Made by a program: the position numbers and the translations under genes. Below are positions 54,491 to 64,000 of a stretch of DNA of 64,000 nucleotides, one piece after another (the stretch's first letter is position 1; each line of letters starts with the position of its first letter). The stretch is from Asterias rubens (taxonomy: Eukaryota; Echinodermata; Asteroidea; Forcipulatida; Asteriidae): assembly GCF_902459465.1 (NCBI RefSeq), contig NC_047076.1:11416146-11480145 (forward strand). The letters are read 5' to 3'. The notes beneath the pieces are model-generated. The model worked only from the letters and a program-made list of their open reading frames with translations. It was not told where the DNA came from and searched no databases.

Positions 54491-54948
54491 AGAAGTGAAA
54501 AAGAAAAACGTGAAATCTGTGGATGAAAATTTGAAAATAAAAAATATTAAGAAAACACTTGATTGGTGAAAAGAGGTAAAGTTAACAAGAAAAATGAGCA
54601 GAGTTTCTGTTGGGCGCGATAATAATAATAAAAATAATAACGAGGTCTTATAGAGCGCACAAATCCACAAAAGTGCTCAGTAACTATTACAAAGAAAATA
54701 CTAACAAAATAACAAAGAACAGATTAAATACAAAAGAATGGATCTTTGAAACTTATTAAAGAAAAAACTAAAACACCCCTGTAGAAATTAAGAAATTAAA
54801 AAATAAACCTGATAAAAAAAAAATTAAAAAAAATCAAATATGATTAGAGTGCCACTGCACTGACGTCCTGGGTATAAAGGTTCTTTACAATGCGAACACA
54901 AATTTGACTACAATTTTCTTAATTTTTTACCCGTTCATATATTTATAG

Positions 54949-55136
54949 TGTCCCTCACTATATTTTCAACGAGTTTACAGCTAACAAATATATCCATGGA
55001 AGAAATTATTTCCGAAAATATGTCGAAGTTCTGCACTGGCGATGTTGATCATCATATACCACTTGATAGTGTGAGCTCAAGTGCGCATGGCTTTAGAGTG
55101 CAGTGCGTTGTCTTGCCGCTATTCGCCGTCAACTGA
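54949..55136 (+). CDS. Possible last exon of the TPR gene
   Basis: Acceptor ATATTTATAG is in phase with the preceding exon and the frame runs to TGA at 55134-55136, encoding a non-TPR tail with NISMEEIISENMSK. No family match, so this may be chance. Confidence 0.25.
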
Positions 55137-55383
55137 GTAGGTGCCATCAAATCGCCTTCAACTCCTCCAATACACATTTAAAATCAAGGAGGCATAAAAC
55201 TGGAAAGCACTACACCTCAAATAGAATTTTTTTAAAGTTTCAGGTTGAATTTCGGTTACAAAGTGAGTTTTTTTCTTAAAAATTATTTATAAGCAGCAAA
55301 GCCGTCTGCCGCCATCTTGCTTTTTTACACGGCTTCTTCTTGTCATATAGACGGACAACAGAGGGCGCTTTCCTGCGCGCGTA

Positions 55384-55461
55384 TATTTTTTTCCTAGGAC
55401 CGATGAGGCCACTTAGCATGCGCCAACTTAACGGCCTCATCTGTCCTGGGAAAAAGATATG
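55384..55461. repeat. Imperfect palindrome
   Basis: TATTTTTTTCCTAGGACCGA TGAGGCC pairs with GGCCTCATCTGTCCTGGGAA AAAGATA around a CATGC centre. Both strands are open for 60-110 codons because of this symmetry. Confidence 0.8.
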
Positions 55462-56236
55462 CTTCCAGCACATGGAGTCTTGGCACAAGACGTCTATGCT
55501 CGGTATACTATGTTCTGCGCTTTGTGTAAATTGCTCGCTGACTATTATCCATCTGCTTAGTGAGTGGTTGACGCAAGTTGATGGCGCCGCCAGTGATCAG
55601 TGCAAGAAAGTGTTTACACGGAAGTTAGTGGACGACGTGGGAATGGAAAACGTAAATTTCAATTTTCTTTTCACAAAATATTAACACCAAAGGAGACAAG
55701 TCAACAATTTTAAATAACGCGGGCTTGGAGTTCCAACTACAAGGAACATGTGAGTAAAAGTTCAGACTCCCAACTTGGGTAGAAATATTTTTAACAGATT
55801 TTTGAAAATCTTTCGCAATGGTACGGGACCTTTGGACTCCGTCGCGTTGCACGCAACGGAGGAGTCCAACCTGGGCTATATAAAGTACAGTGCTCTCTTG
55901 TCTGAGTTGTTGGCCATTGGAATAACTTATCAAAATGATATTTGGTTGTGTTGACGGAGTGGACGACACCAAACGAGTTGACGGCAAGTAGCAGTAGGAT
56001 TGCGAGTGTAAAGTCAGGTTCATACTTCCTGCAAATGCGAATGCAATTATGCGATAGAACAAATGGTGACGATTTCACATGGCTGTTTAGCACTTAGCAA
56101 ACTGATGTGAACTATTCCTTGCGAATTTGGGGTGCAAAATTACAACGCATTCACATTCGCTTTCGCAGGAAGAAGTATGAATCAGGCTTTACACTCGCAA
56201 TCATCTCTTAACTATTCTCACCCATTCTATTCTCAG

Positions 56237-56345
56237 GTCCAGACGGACATTCAAAGGTTTACGATTCGCACGTCATCCTCTAACAATGACAATGCGGCTA
56301 GCATCAACCACATCGTTGTCTTTCTACAGAGACCTCGGAGTGAGG
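56237..56345 (+). pseudogene. Partial duplicate of Hikeshi exon 2
   Basis: Begins CAG|GTCCAGACGGACAT like the true exon and keeps INHIVVFLQRP, then diverges and stops with no donor. The upstream intron text (TCTCTTAACTA..TTCTCACCCATTCTA) matches that of the true exon, so about 150 bp was duplicated. Confidence 0.75.
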
Positions 56346-56394
56346 GAGATCCCTCTGTTCCCCATCCCCAACACTAAAATCGCAATCAGATCAA

Positions 56395-56700
56395 TTGTGG
56401 TTTTACCCTTTACACCGATATGTTAGTACTCGGTACTTTCCCGAGTTCTGTGAAAAAAAAATCACGGGCATATTACTTGGGTGGGATTCGAACCATCGAC
56501 CCTTGCAGTTAACGAGCAGTGTCTTCTTACCATCCTAAATAAAGGGTTCAAACTGCCTCTAGCTACCAGGCACTCTAGGTGGTCTAGTTTGTAAGACACT
56601 GCTACAGATTTGCAAAGGTCCTGTGTTCTAATCCCACCCAAGTAATCGAGTATGCCTGAGAACTCGTGAAAGTTACTCGTCGGTGTAATGGTAAAATCAA
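56395..56700. mobile_element. Inverted pair of second-family SINE heads
   Basis: GGGTGGGATTCGAACC on the left faces GTTCTAATCCCACCCAAGTA on the right, with CCGAGTTCTGTGA / TGAGAACTCGTGA. Lies between the Hikeshi exon duplicate and the true exon. Confidence 0.65.
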
Positions 56701-56790
56701 AAGTATATGAAATTCTTTATCCCAAATGCAAATTTAACATCTAGTTCTCGCAACCATCTCTTAACTAGTTTCACCCATTTTACTTTCTAG

Positions 56791-57028
56791 GTCCAGACGG
56801 ACATGCAACAGATAGACGACACTCATGTCCTCTTCAACATTTTCAATGCGGCTACCATCAACCACATCGTTGTCTTCCTGACCGGGACCGCAGCAGTTCC
56901 AGAGGGAATGGGCGGGGCCATCTACTTCAGTTGGCCGTCACCGGAGGGCGAAATGGTCTGGATGTTTCTCGGTTTCATCACCAACGAAAAGCCAAGTGCC
57001 ATTTTTAAAGTAGTCGGCTTGAAGAAAG
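56791..57028 (+). CDS. HIKESHI: Hikeshi exon 2: N-terminal domain
   Basis: Acceptor TACTTTCTAG. 79 codons from VQTDMQQIDDTH to VVGLKK, donor GTATGG, phase 1. This is the conserved nucleoporin-binding half, fully open. Confidence 0.9.
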
Positions 57029-57835
57029 GTATGGTTGACAAAAAAATGTAGTCAATATGTTTCATCAGGCCGGTGTTTATATCCCGTTTTATTGGCATAA
57101 CTGTCACATCTCCACCCGCAAAATATTATGATTACATGTCCATGTACGTGCAAATGGGCAATTCCGCGGTCAGTCGCATAACACTTTTCAGTGTCATTTC
57201 TCGATCGTGGTGCTAGAAGTTCTGTGTGAGATATTCTTTCCTCTAAGTTTATAGACTGATTTGTACTTGACACCCAAGGCTTTGAATTGATAATTATTAG
57301 AAATGTTGTGGGCTTTGTGCTCTGGATGTTATAACGTTGTAAAGACCGGTCAGTCGCATTACACAAAAAGGACATGGTAAAAAAAAACACTTGTCACAAT
57401 TCAAAAATCTCCTCTATCAAAAAGATTGTGAAAGTGTTACTATATGTAACACACAACTCTTATACATGAGTATCCAACAGGATACTTATAAATGGTCAGC
57501 AACTTGAACTTTTAGGTATACATGGCAAAACCATGGTCAGTCGCATTACGGTCAGTCGCATTACAGTTTTCCAGGCAATGTAGCCACGCCTACATGGTGC
57601 CCAAGCCAGTTCTGATTTGGCAATAATTGGGTTCATTCCTTGTCAACAACTAAAAATTTGTTTCATATGTTAGCTATAACTTCTAAGTGGAAAGAAAGTT
57701 GTGACATAAACTTGATTTTTGTGTGTCATGTCCATGTTTGCTTGGAATTGCCCAAATACCTACAGGAACAATCCTTCTTGCCCAGAGCAAGACTATTGAG
57801 ATATTCCCTAAAGCAAAGCAAGAAATCATCTTGGT

Positions 57836-58225
57836 TAGAAGCATTGGACACTATTGGTGATTACTCAAAATAATTGTTAACATAAAAACTGACTTGGTAA
57901 TGAGCAATGGAGAGCTGTTGATAGTAAAAAACATTGTGAGAAACGACTCCCTCTGAATCTGAAGTAACGTAGTTTTTGAGAAAGTAGTAATTTCTCACTA
58001 AAATATTTGATTTGATTTCGAGACCTCAGCTGAGGTCTGGAAATCAAGTATCTGAACTGAAAGCACACAACTTCGTACGAACAGGGTTTTCTCTTCCATT
58101 ATTCTCTCACAACTTCGAAGACCAATTGAGTTCAAATTTTCACAGGTTTGTTCTTTGTGCATATTTGAGATACACCAAGTGAGAAGACTGGTCTCTGAAA
58201 ATATTACTAAGGTGTTCCAGTGTCA
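57836..58225 (+). mobile_element. M1-type MITE in Hikeshi intron
   Basis: TAGAAGCATTGGACACTATT start, GAGACCTCAGCTGAGGTCTG central palindrome, GTGTTCCAGTGTCAA end. Confidence 0.75.
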
Positions 58226-58296
58226 ACTGATCAATTTTTGGCATCCAGTGGTTCCACTTCGTCAACAACAATGAGGTCACCCAAAGAACGTGTCCG

Positions 58297-58316
58297 CCCC
58301 CCCCCCCCCCCCCCCC
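58297..58316. repeat. Poly-C tract (20 nt)
   Basis: Uninterrupted C run in a Hikeshi intron. Confidence 0.9.
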
Positions 58317-58645
58317 ATCAACCAACTAATTCAACACCGCCACTCTGCCTTCTTCGCGTCAGTCGCTCGCCTAGCTGACAACATCCCAGCTAAAAAAAGC
58401 TCTAAAGCATCGCCATCAACTCCAGGGGAGGCCTAGCACCAGCTCCTGGCTGGAAGAGACCTAGACAGAGGCCGCCCTCGGTCATCCTAGGCCCAACAAC
58501 TTGGCCGGCCGAGCGAAATCGCCCACATGTGGCGTGAGGCTGTAGGACGTGGACACATGAAATCGGCGCGATGGGCCCTTGCTGCCTCTGCGGGTTTATT
58601 CATTGATTGTCTTTTTATGATTTTGTTTGAATGTGTCTTTCAAAG

Positions 58646-58776
58646 GAAGTTCTACAAACAACTCATTCATGCAGTCTATGCCTGTACAGCAGCCGATGAA
58701 GACGATGTCACAGATTGGAATCTCTGTGGAACCCCTTCACGTTATCCAGCATCAGATACCAGCAGAAACTACCCAG
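58646..58776 (+). CDS. HIKESHI: Hikeshi exon 3
   Basis: Encodes GSSTNNSFMQSMPVQQ, MKTMSQIGISVEPLHVI and a PAETTQ end. Donor GTACGT, phase 0. The acceptor TCTTTCAAAG is moderate. Confidence 0.88.
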
Positions 58777-58965
58777 GTACGTTTTTATTTTGTTGTTGTG
58801 CACAGTCGGCTGGGTATTGGTAATTGTTAAAGACCAGTCTTCTCACTTGCTGTATCTCACCATTTGCCTAAAATAACAACCCTGTGAAAATTTGAGCTCA
58901 TTCGGTCATCTAAGTTGCGAGATAATTATGAAAGGAAAAAAAACCCTTTATTCCGGTTAACAAGG

Positions 58966-59485
58966 TCCCAATTGCATAGAGCTGCTCAAGTAGAAAATAC
59001 TGTTAAAAAAATTCTCACTGGCTGGTAACTTTATCTCGGTTAGCATAATTTTGATTTGCTTAGCTTATTTTGTGCTTAAAGGCAGTGGACACTTTTGGTA
59101 ATTACTCAAAATAGTTATTAGCATAAAACCTTACTTGGTAACAAGTAATGGAGAGCGGTTGATGGTAACAAACTTAGTGAGAAATGGCTCCCTCTGAATT
59201 AAGGTGGTATTCAGGAAAGAAGTAATTTGCCACGAATTTGATTTCGAGACCTCAGATTAAGAATTTTGAGGTCTCGAAATAAAGCATCTGAAAGCACACA
59301 ACTTCGTGTGACAAGGGTGTTTTTTTCTTTCATAATTATCTCGCAACTTAGATGACCGAATGAGCTCAAATTTTCACAGGGGGGATATTTTATGCAAATG
59401 TTGAGATACAGCAAGTGAGAAGACTGGTCTTTGACAATTACCAATAGTGTCCAGTGTCTTCAAGCAGCTCTATGAAATTGGGCCC
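58966..59485. mobile_element. M4 MITE interrupted by M1
   Basis: Left part GTCCCAATTGCATAGAGCTG at 58966 and right part AGCAGCTCTATGAAATTGGG ending at 59485 are inverted ends of one M4 element. Confidence 0.75.
59079..59462 (+). mobile_element. M1 MITE inserted in an M4 element
   Basis: TAAAGGCAGTGGACACTTTT start and AATAGTGTCCAGTGTCTTCA end. M4 sequence lies on both sides. Confidence 0.82.
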
Positions 59486-59644
59486 AGTATCTCAGGAGTT
59501 CAGGTTGCGCCTAGCCCTCTATAGGACTCTTCCTTTGAGCTGTTCACAGAAACAGAGTCCTAAATATTAGGGCTTTTTCTGGGGCGGAAACATTTGGAAG
59601 CTTAGTAACATTTGAAAAATGAAAGGGCTGCATCGGATTTGTTG

Positions 59645-59990
59645 GGTGTCATGACCGAGTGATTAAGGGATTGAATCTAAGTTCAGGTGGAAAAGTCAGT
59701 GGAGTGTGGGTTCGAATCCCAGTCATGACACTTGTGTCCTTGAGCAAGACACTTGACTATAGTTGCTTCTTTCCACTCAGGGGTATAAATGGATACCTGC
59801 GAGGGTAGAGGTTGATATTGTGTATGAAAAAGCCACTGGTGTGCCAAGGCAGTTCAGGGCTGTATACACCCCAGGGGGGCTGAGAAAGATTACAGGGATG
59901 TAATTTGCCCAATGACCAGGGCACTAATCTAAAGCGCATTGAGATGGTTATTGAAAAATGCGCTGAATAAGAACTTGTCTTTATTATTAT
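59645..59990 (+). mobile_element. tRNA-derived SINE
   Basis: GTCATGACCGAGTGATTAAG, GTGGGTTCGAATCCCAG, ACTTGTGTCCTTGAGCAAGA and an ATT-repeat tail. Confidence 0.87.
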
Positions 59991-60234
59991 TACGTCTTCA
60001 ATTAATCGTGATGCAATTAAGCCTGGGCGACTATTGCGACAAGTGTCAAAGTCGCAACTATTGATTGCTTAGTCGAGTAGCGACTATCGTTTTTTAACTA
60101 CTCGGTTAATCGTACCTCCACGACAACTACAACAATAGTCGTGGCTTCCTGCTTGGTGAACCAATGGTGTTGCTCACCACTATTTACGACGACATAATTT
60201 ACTTACGAAACACAATCGGACATCACGATTAGAA

Positions 60235-60525
60235 ACACAATGCGACTCGATGAGAGCTGTAAAACATCGTGAGAAACGGCTCCCTCTGAAGTAACAAAGT
60301 TTTTGAGAAAGAAGTGATTTCTCACTGAAATATTTGCATCTGCGAAAGACTTCAGGCGTGAAGCCTTTCACAGACTTCTAAAAAGAATTTTTTCTTCAAC
60401 TATTTTCTGGAAGTTTGATAATCGATTAAGGCAAACTTCCACAGGTTTGTTACATTTTATGCATACATGTTGGGATACATGGGCATGGCAAGTGCTTGAA
60501 AACTGGTCTCTGACAATAGACCGAT
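60235..60525 (-). mobile_element. Diverged M1/M2-type fragment
   Basis: GTGAGAAACGGCTCCCTCTG and GACTTCAGGCGTGAAGCCTT palindrome-like centre. Ends are lost. Confidence 0.55.
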
Positions 60526-60729
60526 CCATTAGGCTCCGCCCACGGCGCACATGTGAGCAAGAACACGTGAGGCTCTCCTATGCCATTCTGCACAACTCGT
60601 CCGCCCACGCCAAGCATACGCATGTCAGACTTTATTTGTCAGACTTTGTGTTGCACAATGGGATGTGATTGGGTCAATACGCAATGATGGGGCGGAGCTA
60701 AATGGATCGGCCTATTACCAAAGGGGTCC

Positions 60730-61615
60730 TGGGGTCGATTTCACTAACGCGTTTTGGTCATCGCAAACGCCGAAATCGATCGCTAAATCTAAAATCCATC
60801 GCAACTTAGCGATTGATTTTTAGCCGACGATTTCACTAAAACTTAACGATGAATATACTCGTCGCAAAGTTTTATTTAGCGATGACAATCTTGCGATGAC
60901 ATGTTAGTGGTCGCAAAGTAAAAGTTCATCGCAAACTTATGATACATTGCGCCATTATGTGCTTATAGTTATAGCAGTGTACGTTTTGACGTATAAATTG
61001 CCCGTGATTTACAGTAAAATGAGTGGCGCTTCATTTTTTTAGTCTTGCGGTCTTTTACCTGGTAGACTCAGATTGCCGATGACAACTATCAGCGACGCAA
61101 CTGCAGTAAAAGAGCCCCTTAATATCGAGATACTATATGGGTTCGATTATTTTAACCATAATTTTTAGAAAAAAATAATGTGTAATGTATTGGCAAATTG
61201 ACAGTGTGAAGCTTAGTATTATTTCTTCCTCCATGGTATTATTAGACAGATATGTCAGAATTTTCATCAATCCCACCGTTACAACAGATTTACGAAAACT
61301 GTTTATTAAAATCTAAATTAATTATAATAGAGGCCATAGGCCTATAAATGCTTTAACCCTTTGTAAATGAGTGCCTAAACATCGTCCACAATAGTTCGTA
61401 CGTGTGCACCAACATGACAACGATTTACATATAAACTGCACAATGCCATTTCATTTCGAGCGACGACCGACGATTTTGTTGTGGGATGTAAAAGGTCACT
61501 ACTTTAAGCCTCGTACAAAAACTTTATTTCCCTTTTAACAACATCGCAATTGCGATGGATTTGAGGTTAGCGATCTCATCGCAAGTGTGTTAGCGATGAT
61601 TGCAAACATAGACAG
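60730..61615. mobile_element. Inverted-repeat element rich in TCGCTAA/TTAGCGA
   Basis: Left 60730-60950 has many GCGATG/CATCGC and TTAGCGAT words that recur inverted at 61540-61610 (GCGATCTCATCGCAAGTGTG). Middle is unique. Lies in the last Hikeshi intron. Confidence 0.5.
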
Positions 61616-61655
61616 TGCCTTTTACTTACTTTTTGTTTTCTCTCCATTTATTTAG

Positions 61656-61856
61656 ACGTCGACTTTGACCAGCTTCTCAGAGTTCTCCATGAAGATGTTG
61701 GAGAACTTCTACAACTACGCCTCGTCGTTCTGAATAAACCAGTCGCAGATGACACCCCAGCCAAACATCAGCTGGATCCCCATGACGGTCCTAGATAAAT
61801 GATTTCAGAACTTCAAGACAAAAATGGCGCAGGATCAGAACTTTTGGAGGAAGTAA
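61656..61856 (+). pseudogene. HIKESHI: Hikeshi exon 4 with two TGA stops
   Basis: Acceptor CATTTATTTAG. 25 open codons ending NFYNYASSF, TGA, 22 codons, TGA, 17 codons, TAA. Reading frame and family similarity continue across both stops without any indel. Confidence 0.85.
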
Positions 61857-61887
61857 CTGTACTTGTGTAATTTTTGTATTTTAAAAA

Positions 61888-62240
61888 TTTTAAGATTTGG
61901 GTACTTTTTGTTACACAAAACATAATGTCCACAGATTTACATTAAACTTACTCAGTTTGAAGATAATGATAATAGAAAGCTTCCCTTACAATATTACTTG
62001 CTGAGGTGCTGTAGTTTTTGAGAAATGAGTACTAAAACAAGTCACCAAAATCACTTTCGTCTCACTTTCAGTGATTGCAAGTAAAAACGTATTAACCAGT
62101 TACATGTATGGTTGTTATGGTTTTACATGCTAATACGTTTTAACATGCTTATACTGAGACTAAAATAACTTGTGTGACATTGTTTTACTCATTTCTCGAA
62201 ATCTGTGGACATTGTGTAAAAAGTACCCAGACCCTTTAAA
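61888..62240. mobile_element. M9 MITE
   Basis: GATTTGGGTACTTTTTGTTA start and AAAAAGTACCCAGACCCTTT end, in the 3' flank of Hikeshi. Confidence 0.8.
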
Positions 62241-62282
62241 GGCACTGGGCACTGTTTGGTAATATTGTCAAAGACCAGGGGT

Positions 62283-62790
62283 GGATTTCACAAAGAGTTA
62301 AAGACAGTGGACACTTTTGGTAAGTTGTCAAAGACCAGTTTTCTCACTTGCTGTACTCTCATTCATATGCATGAAATAACAAACCTGTGAAATTTTAGCT
62401 CAATCGGTCATCGAAGTTATGCAGATAATAATGAAAGAAAAAAACACCCTTTGTCACACGAAGTTGTTGTGCTTTCTTATGCTTGATTTCGAGACCTCAA
62501 ATTCTAAATTGAGGGTCTCAAAATCAAATTTGAGGAAAATTACTTCTTTCTCGAAAAACTACATCAATTTAGAGGGAGCTGTTTCTCACGAATGTTCTTA
62601 TGCTATCAACGTCTTCCTATAACTTATTCCAAGTAAGTGTTTATTCTAAAATTATTTTTGATTAATAGTGTCTACTGCCTTTAAGACTAGTCTTCTTAAC
62701 TCGAGTTACTCGTCCTAACTAGGACTAGCCTTAGGATTTTAATATCTCCTAGGACTAGTCCAAGTTAGGACTCAGTCCCAACTCTTTGTG
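62283..62790. mobile_element. M10 element interrupted by M1
   Basis: GGATTTCACAAAGAGTTA at 62283 and ACTCTTTGTGAGGTGACC near 62790 are the two ends. The inner GACTAGTCTTCTTAACTCGA and GGACTAGTCCAAGTTAGGAC arms pair. Confidence 0.65.
62300..62684 (+). mobile_element. M1 MITE inserted in an M10 element
   Basis: TAAAGACAGTGGACACTTTT start and AATAGTGTCTACTGCCTTTA end. Confidence 0.8.
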
Positions 62791-63049
62791 AGGTGACCAC
62801 TGATTCTCAATAGTGTCCAGTGCCTTTAACATTTACTAAAACAATTTTTAAATAACTGTATATAATCATTTTGCAAGGTGTCTTACTTTGAAATTGATGC
62901 AATTATTATGGTGATTTCAATTGGGCATGGGTTTATTTCTATTTTAGTCTAATTACGTATTTTTTCACCCTGAAAAATCTGAAAAATTGTGATTAAACAG
63001 ACTTGAATGTCTATTAAATGACCTATGCCATGTGTACTTATCTTCTGCG

Positions 63050-63350
63050 CTGATCCTCTAATCGATGCTCGAAACCGGAGTGTGATCATGGTGTTGTGTA
63101 ATGAACAGTAAAGAACTAAGTGCGTATATCAGAAGAGTAGGGGTACGCCGCGGTGTTCCTGGTTTAATCGGAAGCATATTGCACCACAGCACCTTGTAAA
63201 ACAATTTACATGGTGCTATAAGATAACAATACCATACTTCAAAAACCTGGCCCCACATACCTTGCAGGGAAAATACTGAGCGCTTTGTTTCGACCCTTAA
63301 GGGTGTGATACAAAGCGCTATATAAGAACCAAGTATTATTATTATGTTGA
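63050..63350 (+). mobile_element. SINE-like element with ATT tail
   Basis: Shares GCACCTTGTAAAACAATTTA and CACGGTGTTCCTGG-type text with the SINE at 14.3 kb (inverted there). Ends TACAAAGCGCTATATAAGAA plus ATT repeats. Confidence 0.72.
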
Positions 63351-63356
63351 TGCATT

Positions 63357-63700
63357 TAAAGGGTCTGGGTACTTTTGTAGGACAAAAAACCTAATGTCTA
63401 CAGATTTACATTAAACTTACTCAAATTGAAGATAATGATGGTAGAAAGCTTCCCTGAAAAAATGACTTGCTGTGAAGCTGTACTTTTTGAGAAATGAGTA
63501 AAACAATGTCATGGAAATAATTTTTGCCTCTTCGAAAAAATTTTTAGCATGTAAAAACGTATGTTCAGGACATTGTTTTACTCATTTCACCTCAGCAAGT
63601 AACTTTTAAAGGTAAACTTTCTACTATCAGTATCTTCAAACGGTGTAAGTTTAATGCAAATCTGTAAACATTGTGTTTAGTGTTACAAAAAGTACCCAAA
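63357..63700. mobile_element. M9 MITE
   Basis: AAAGGGTCTGGGTACTTTTG start and CAAAAAGTACCCAAAG end. Confidence 0.8.
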
Positions 63701-63774
63701 GAATTATGTAATGTATTTATTTGCAACTGCTTTTAGAGATTACCAAAAGAAATAAACTTAGTACATAAAGGTCA

Positions 63775-64000
63775 TAGGATTTGAGGCATTGCATGGTGAG
63801 GTATCAATGTACATGTATATTTGGTTTGCGGTAACACCATGTGTGTATCTACTTGCCAGGTAGAGTTTGTTCAGTCTCCTGACAATGACTAGAGCAAGCT
63901 AGTCGAAACGTTGAGACCAACCCAAGAACTTACTCCGCGGTAGTATAGTTAATTGCGATCAAATAGGCCTAAGCTAAAGTAGTAGTCCCAGCCTATTTCT
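63775..64000 (+). mobile_element. Penelope-like element terminal repeat, cut by window edge
   Basis: 63775-63865 matches 46420-46510 in the same direction, but the following part (63870-64000) matches the 46.6-46.75 kb part in the opposite direction, as in the inverted-end structures of Penelope elements. It contains a hammerhead-like core at 63879-63909 (CTGACAA ... GACTAG/CTAGTC ... GAAAC). Confidence 0.75.
63879..63909 (+). ncRNA. Hammerhead-ribozyme-like core
   Basis: CTGACAA, stem II GACTAG/CTAGTC with AGCAAG loop, then GAAAC. The G8 position of the core is A here, so activity is doubtful. The antisense copy at 46.7 kb has the intact CUGACGA but a mutated GAAAC. Confidence 0.5.

Larger units (their letters stand above)
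56791..61856 (+). pseudogene. HIKESHI: Hikeshi (OPI10 family) locus, last exon with two in-frame TGA codons
   Basis: Hikeshi imports Hsp70 into the nucleus during heat stress by binding FG-nucleoporins. Exons 56791-57028, 58646-58776 and 61656-61856, phases 0/1, 1/0 and 0. Seen: INHIVVFLTGT, PEGMGGAIYFSWP, LGFITNEKPSAIFKVVGLKK, MSQIGISVEPL and FSMKMLENFYNYASSF, each in the family's usual order. The short first exon (MFGCL-like) was not found. In the last exon TGA occurs at 61731-61733 and 61800-61802, yet the frame keeps recognisable family sequence (NQSQMTPQPN, FQNFKTKMAQDQNFWRK) to TAA at 61854-61856, where the family normally ends. The second TGA replaces a position that is Trp in relatives (TGG to TGA). 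Read as written, the product loses about 40 C-terminal residues. Pseudogene, truncated allele or sequencing error cannot be separated here. Confidence 0.85.

Noticed and set aside
55340-55684. 114-codon + frame and opposite 70-codon frame
   Set aside because: Explained by the palindrome at 55384-55461; no recognisable domain.
55932-55990. ATG ATA TTT GGT TGT as the missing first Hikeshi exon, with TATA-like CTATATAAAG at 55876
   Set aside because: Only the FGC triplet resembles the family; the sequence then departs and no donor follows in phase.

Overview
The window is animal nuclear DNA. Protein-coding information sits in short exons with GT-AG introns, spread among many inverted-repeat elements, tRNA-derived SINEs, LINE fragments and a Penelope-like retroelement. 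The MITE families, Penelope/hAT mix and gene content suggest a marine deuterostome, most likely an echinoderm (sea star or relative). That assignment is inference; nothing here names a species.

Layout: 1-10.8 kb has no gene I can support and is mostly MITEs plus one LINE 3' fragment. 11.37-26.27 kb (- strand) holds a 13-exon gene for a 605-residue patatin-like phospholipase with an N-terminal myristoylation motif and two EF-hands inserted late in the patatin domain. 30.2-35.1 kb and 38.4-42.0 kb (- strand) hold two tandem paralogues of an unrecognised, cysteine-rich, probably secreted small protein, each with a likely TATA promoter and a short 5' exon. 44.0-48.6 kb has LINE debris and an antisense Penelope-like element. 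45.1-54.15 kb (+ strand) is a TPR-repeat gene whose introns hold the Penelope element, a 2.5 kb hAT/foldback nest and a tandem array of five decayed copies of one exon. 56.2-61.9 kb (+ strand) is a Hikeshi (OPI10-family) locus whose last exon carries two in-frame TGA codons. The right edge cuts into a second Penelope terminal region.

MITE family labels used below: M1 (AAAGGCAGTGGACAC ends, about 375 bp, central palindrome around GAGACCTCA); M2 (M1 relative with a central AGACTTCTAGCTAGAAGTCT palindrome); M3 (AAAGGAACACGTTGCCTTGG ends); M4 (GGGCCCAATTTCATAGAGC ends); M5 (AAAGCCATTATACACTTTCG ends); M6 (132 bp, hAT-type, 8 bp target duplications); M7 (GGCAGCAGACTTACC arms); M8 (GGCCCTTTTCGAAACCA ends); M9 (GGGTCTGGGTACTTTTTGT ends); M10 (TCGATTTCACAAAGAGTTAG ends).

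How genes relate: the patatin gene and the two secreted-protein genes are all on the - strand, and the TPR and Hikeshi genes are all on the + strand. I see no evidence of a shared pathway. All gene models were built by hand from splice signals, phase continuity and family motifs, and no transcript data were available.
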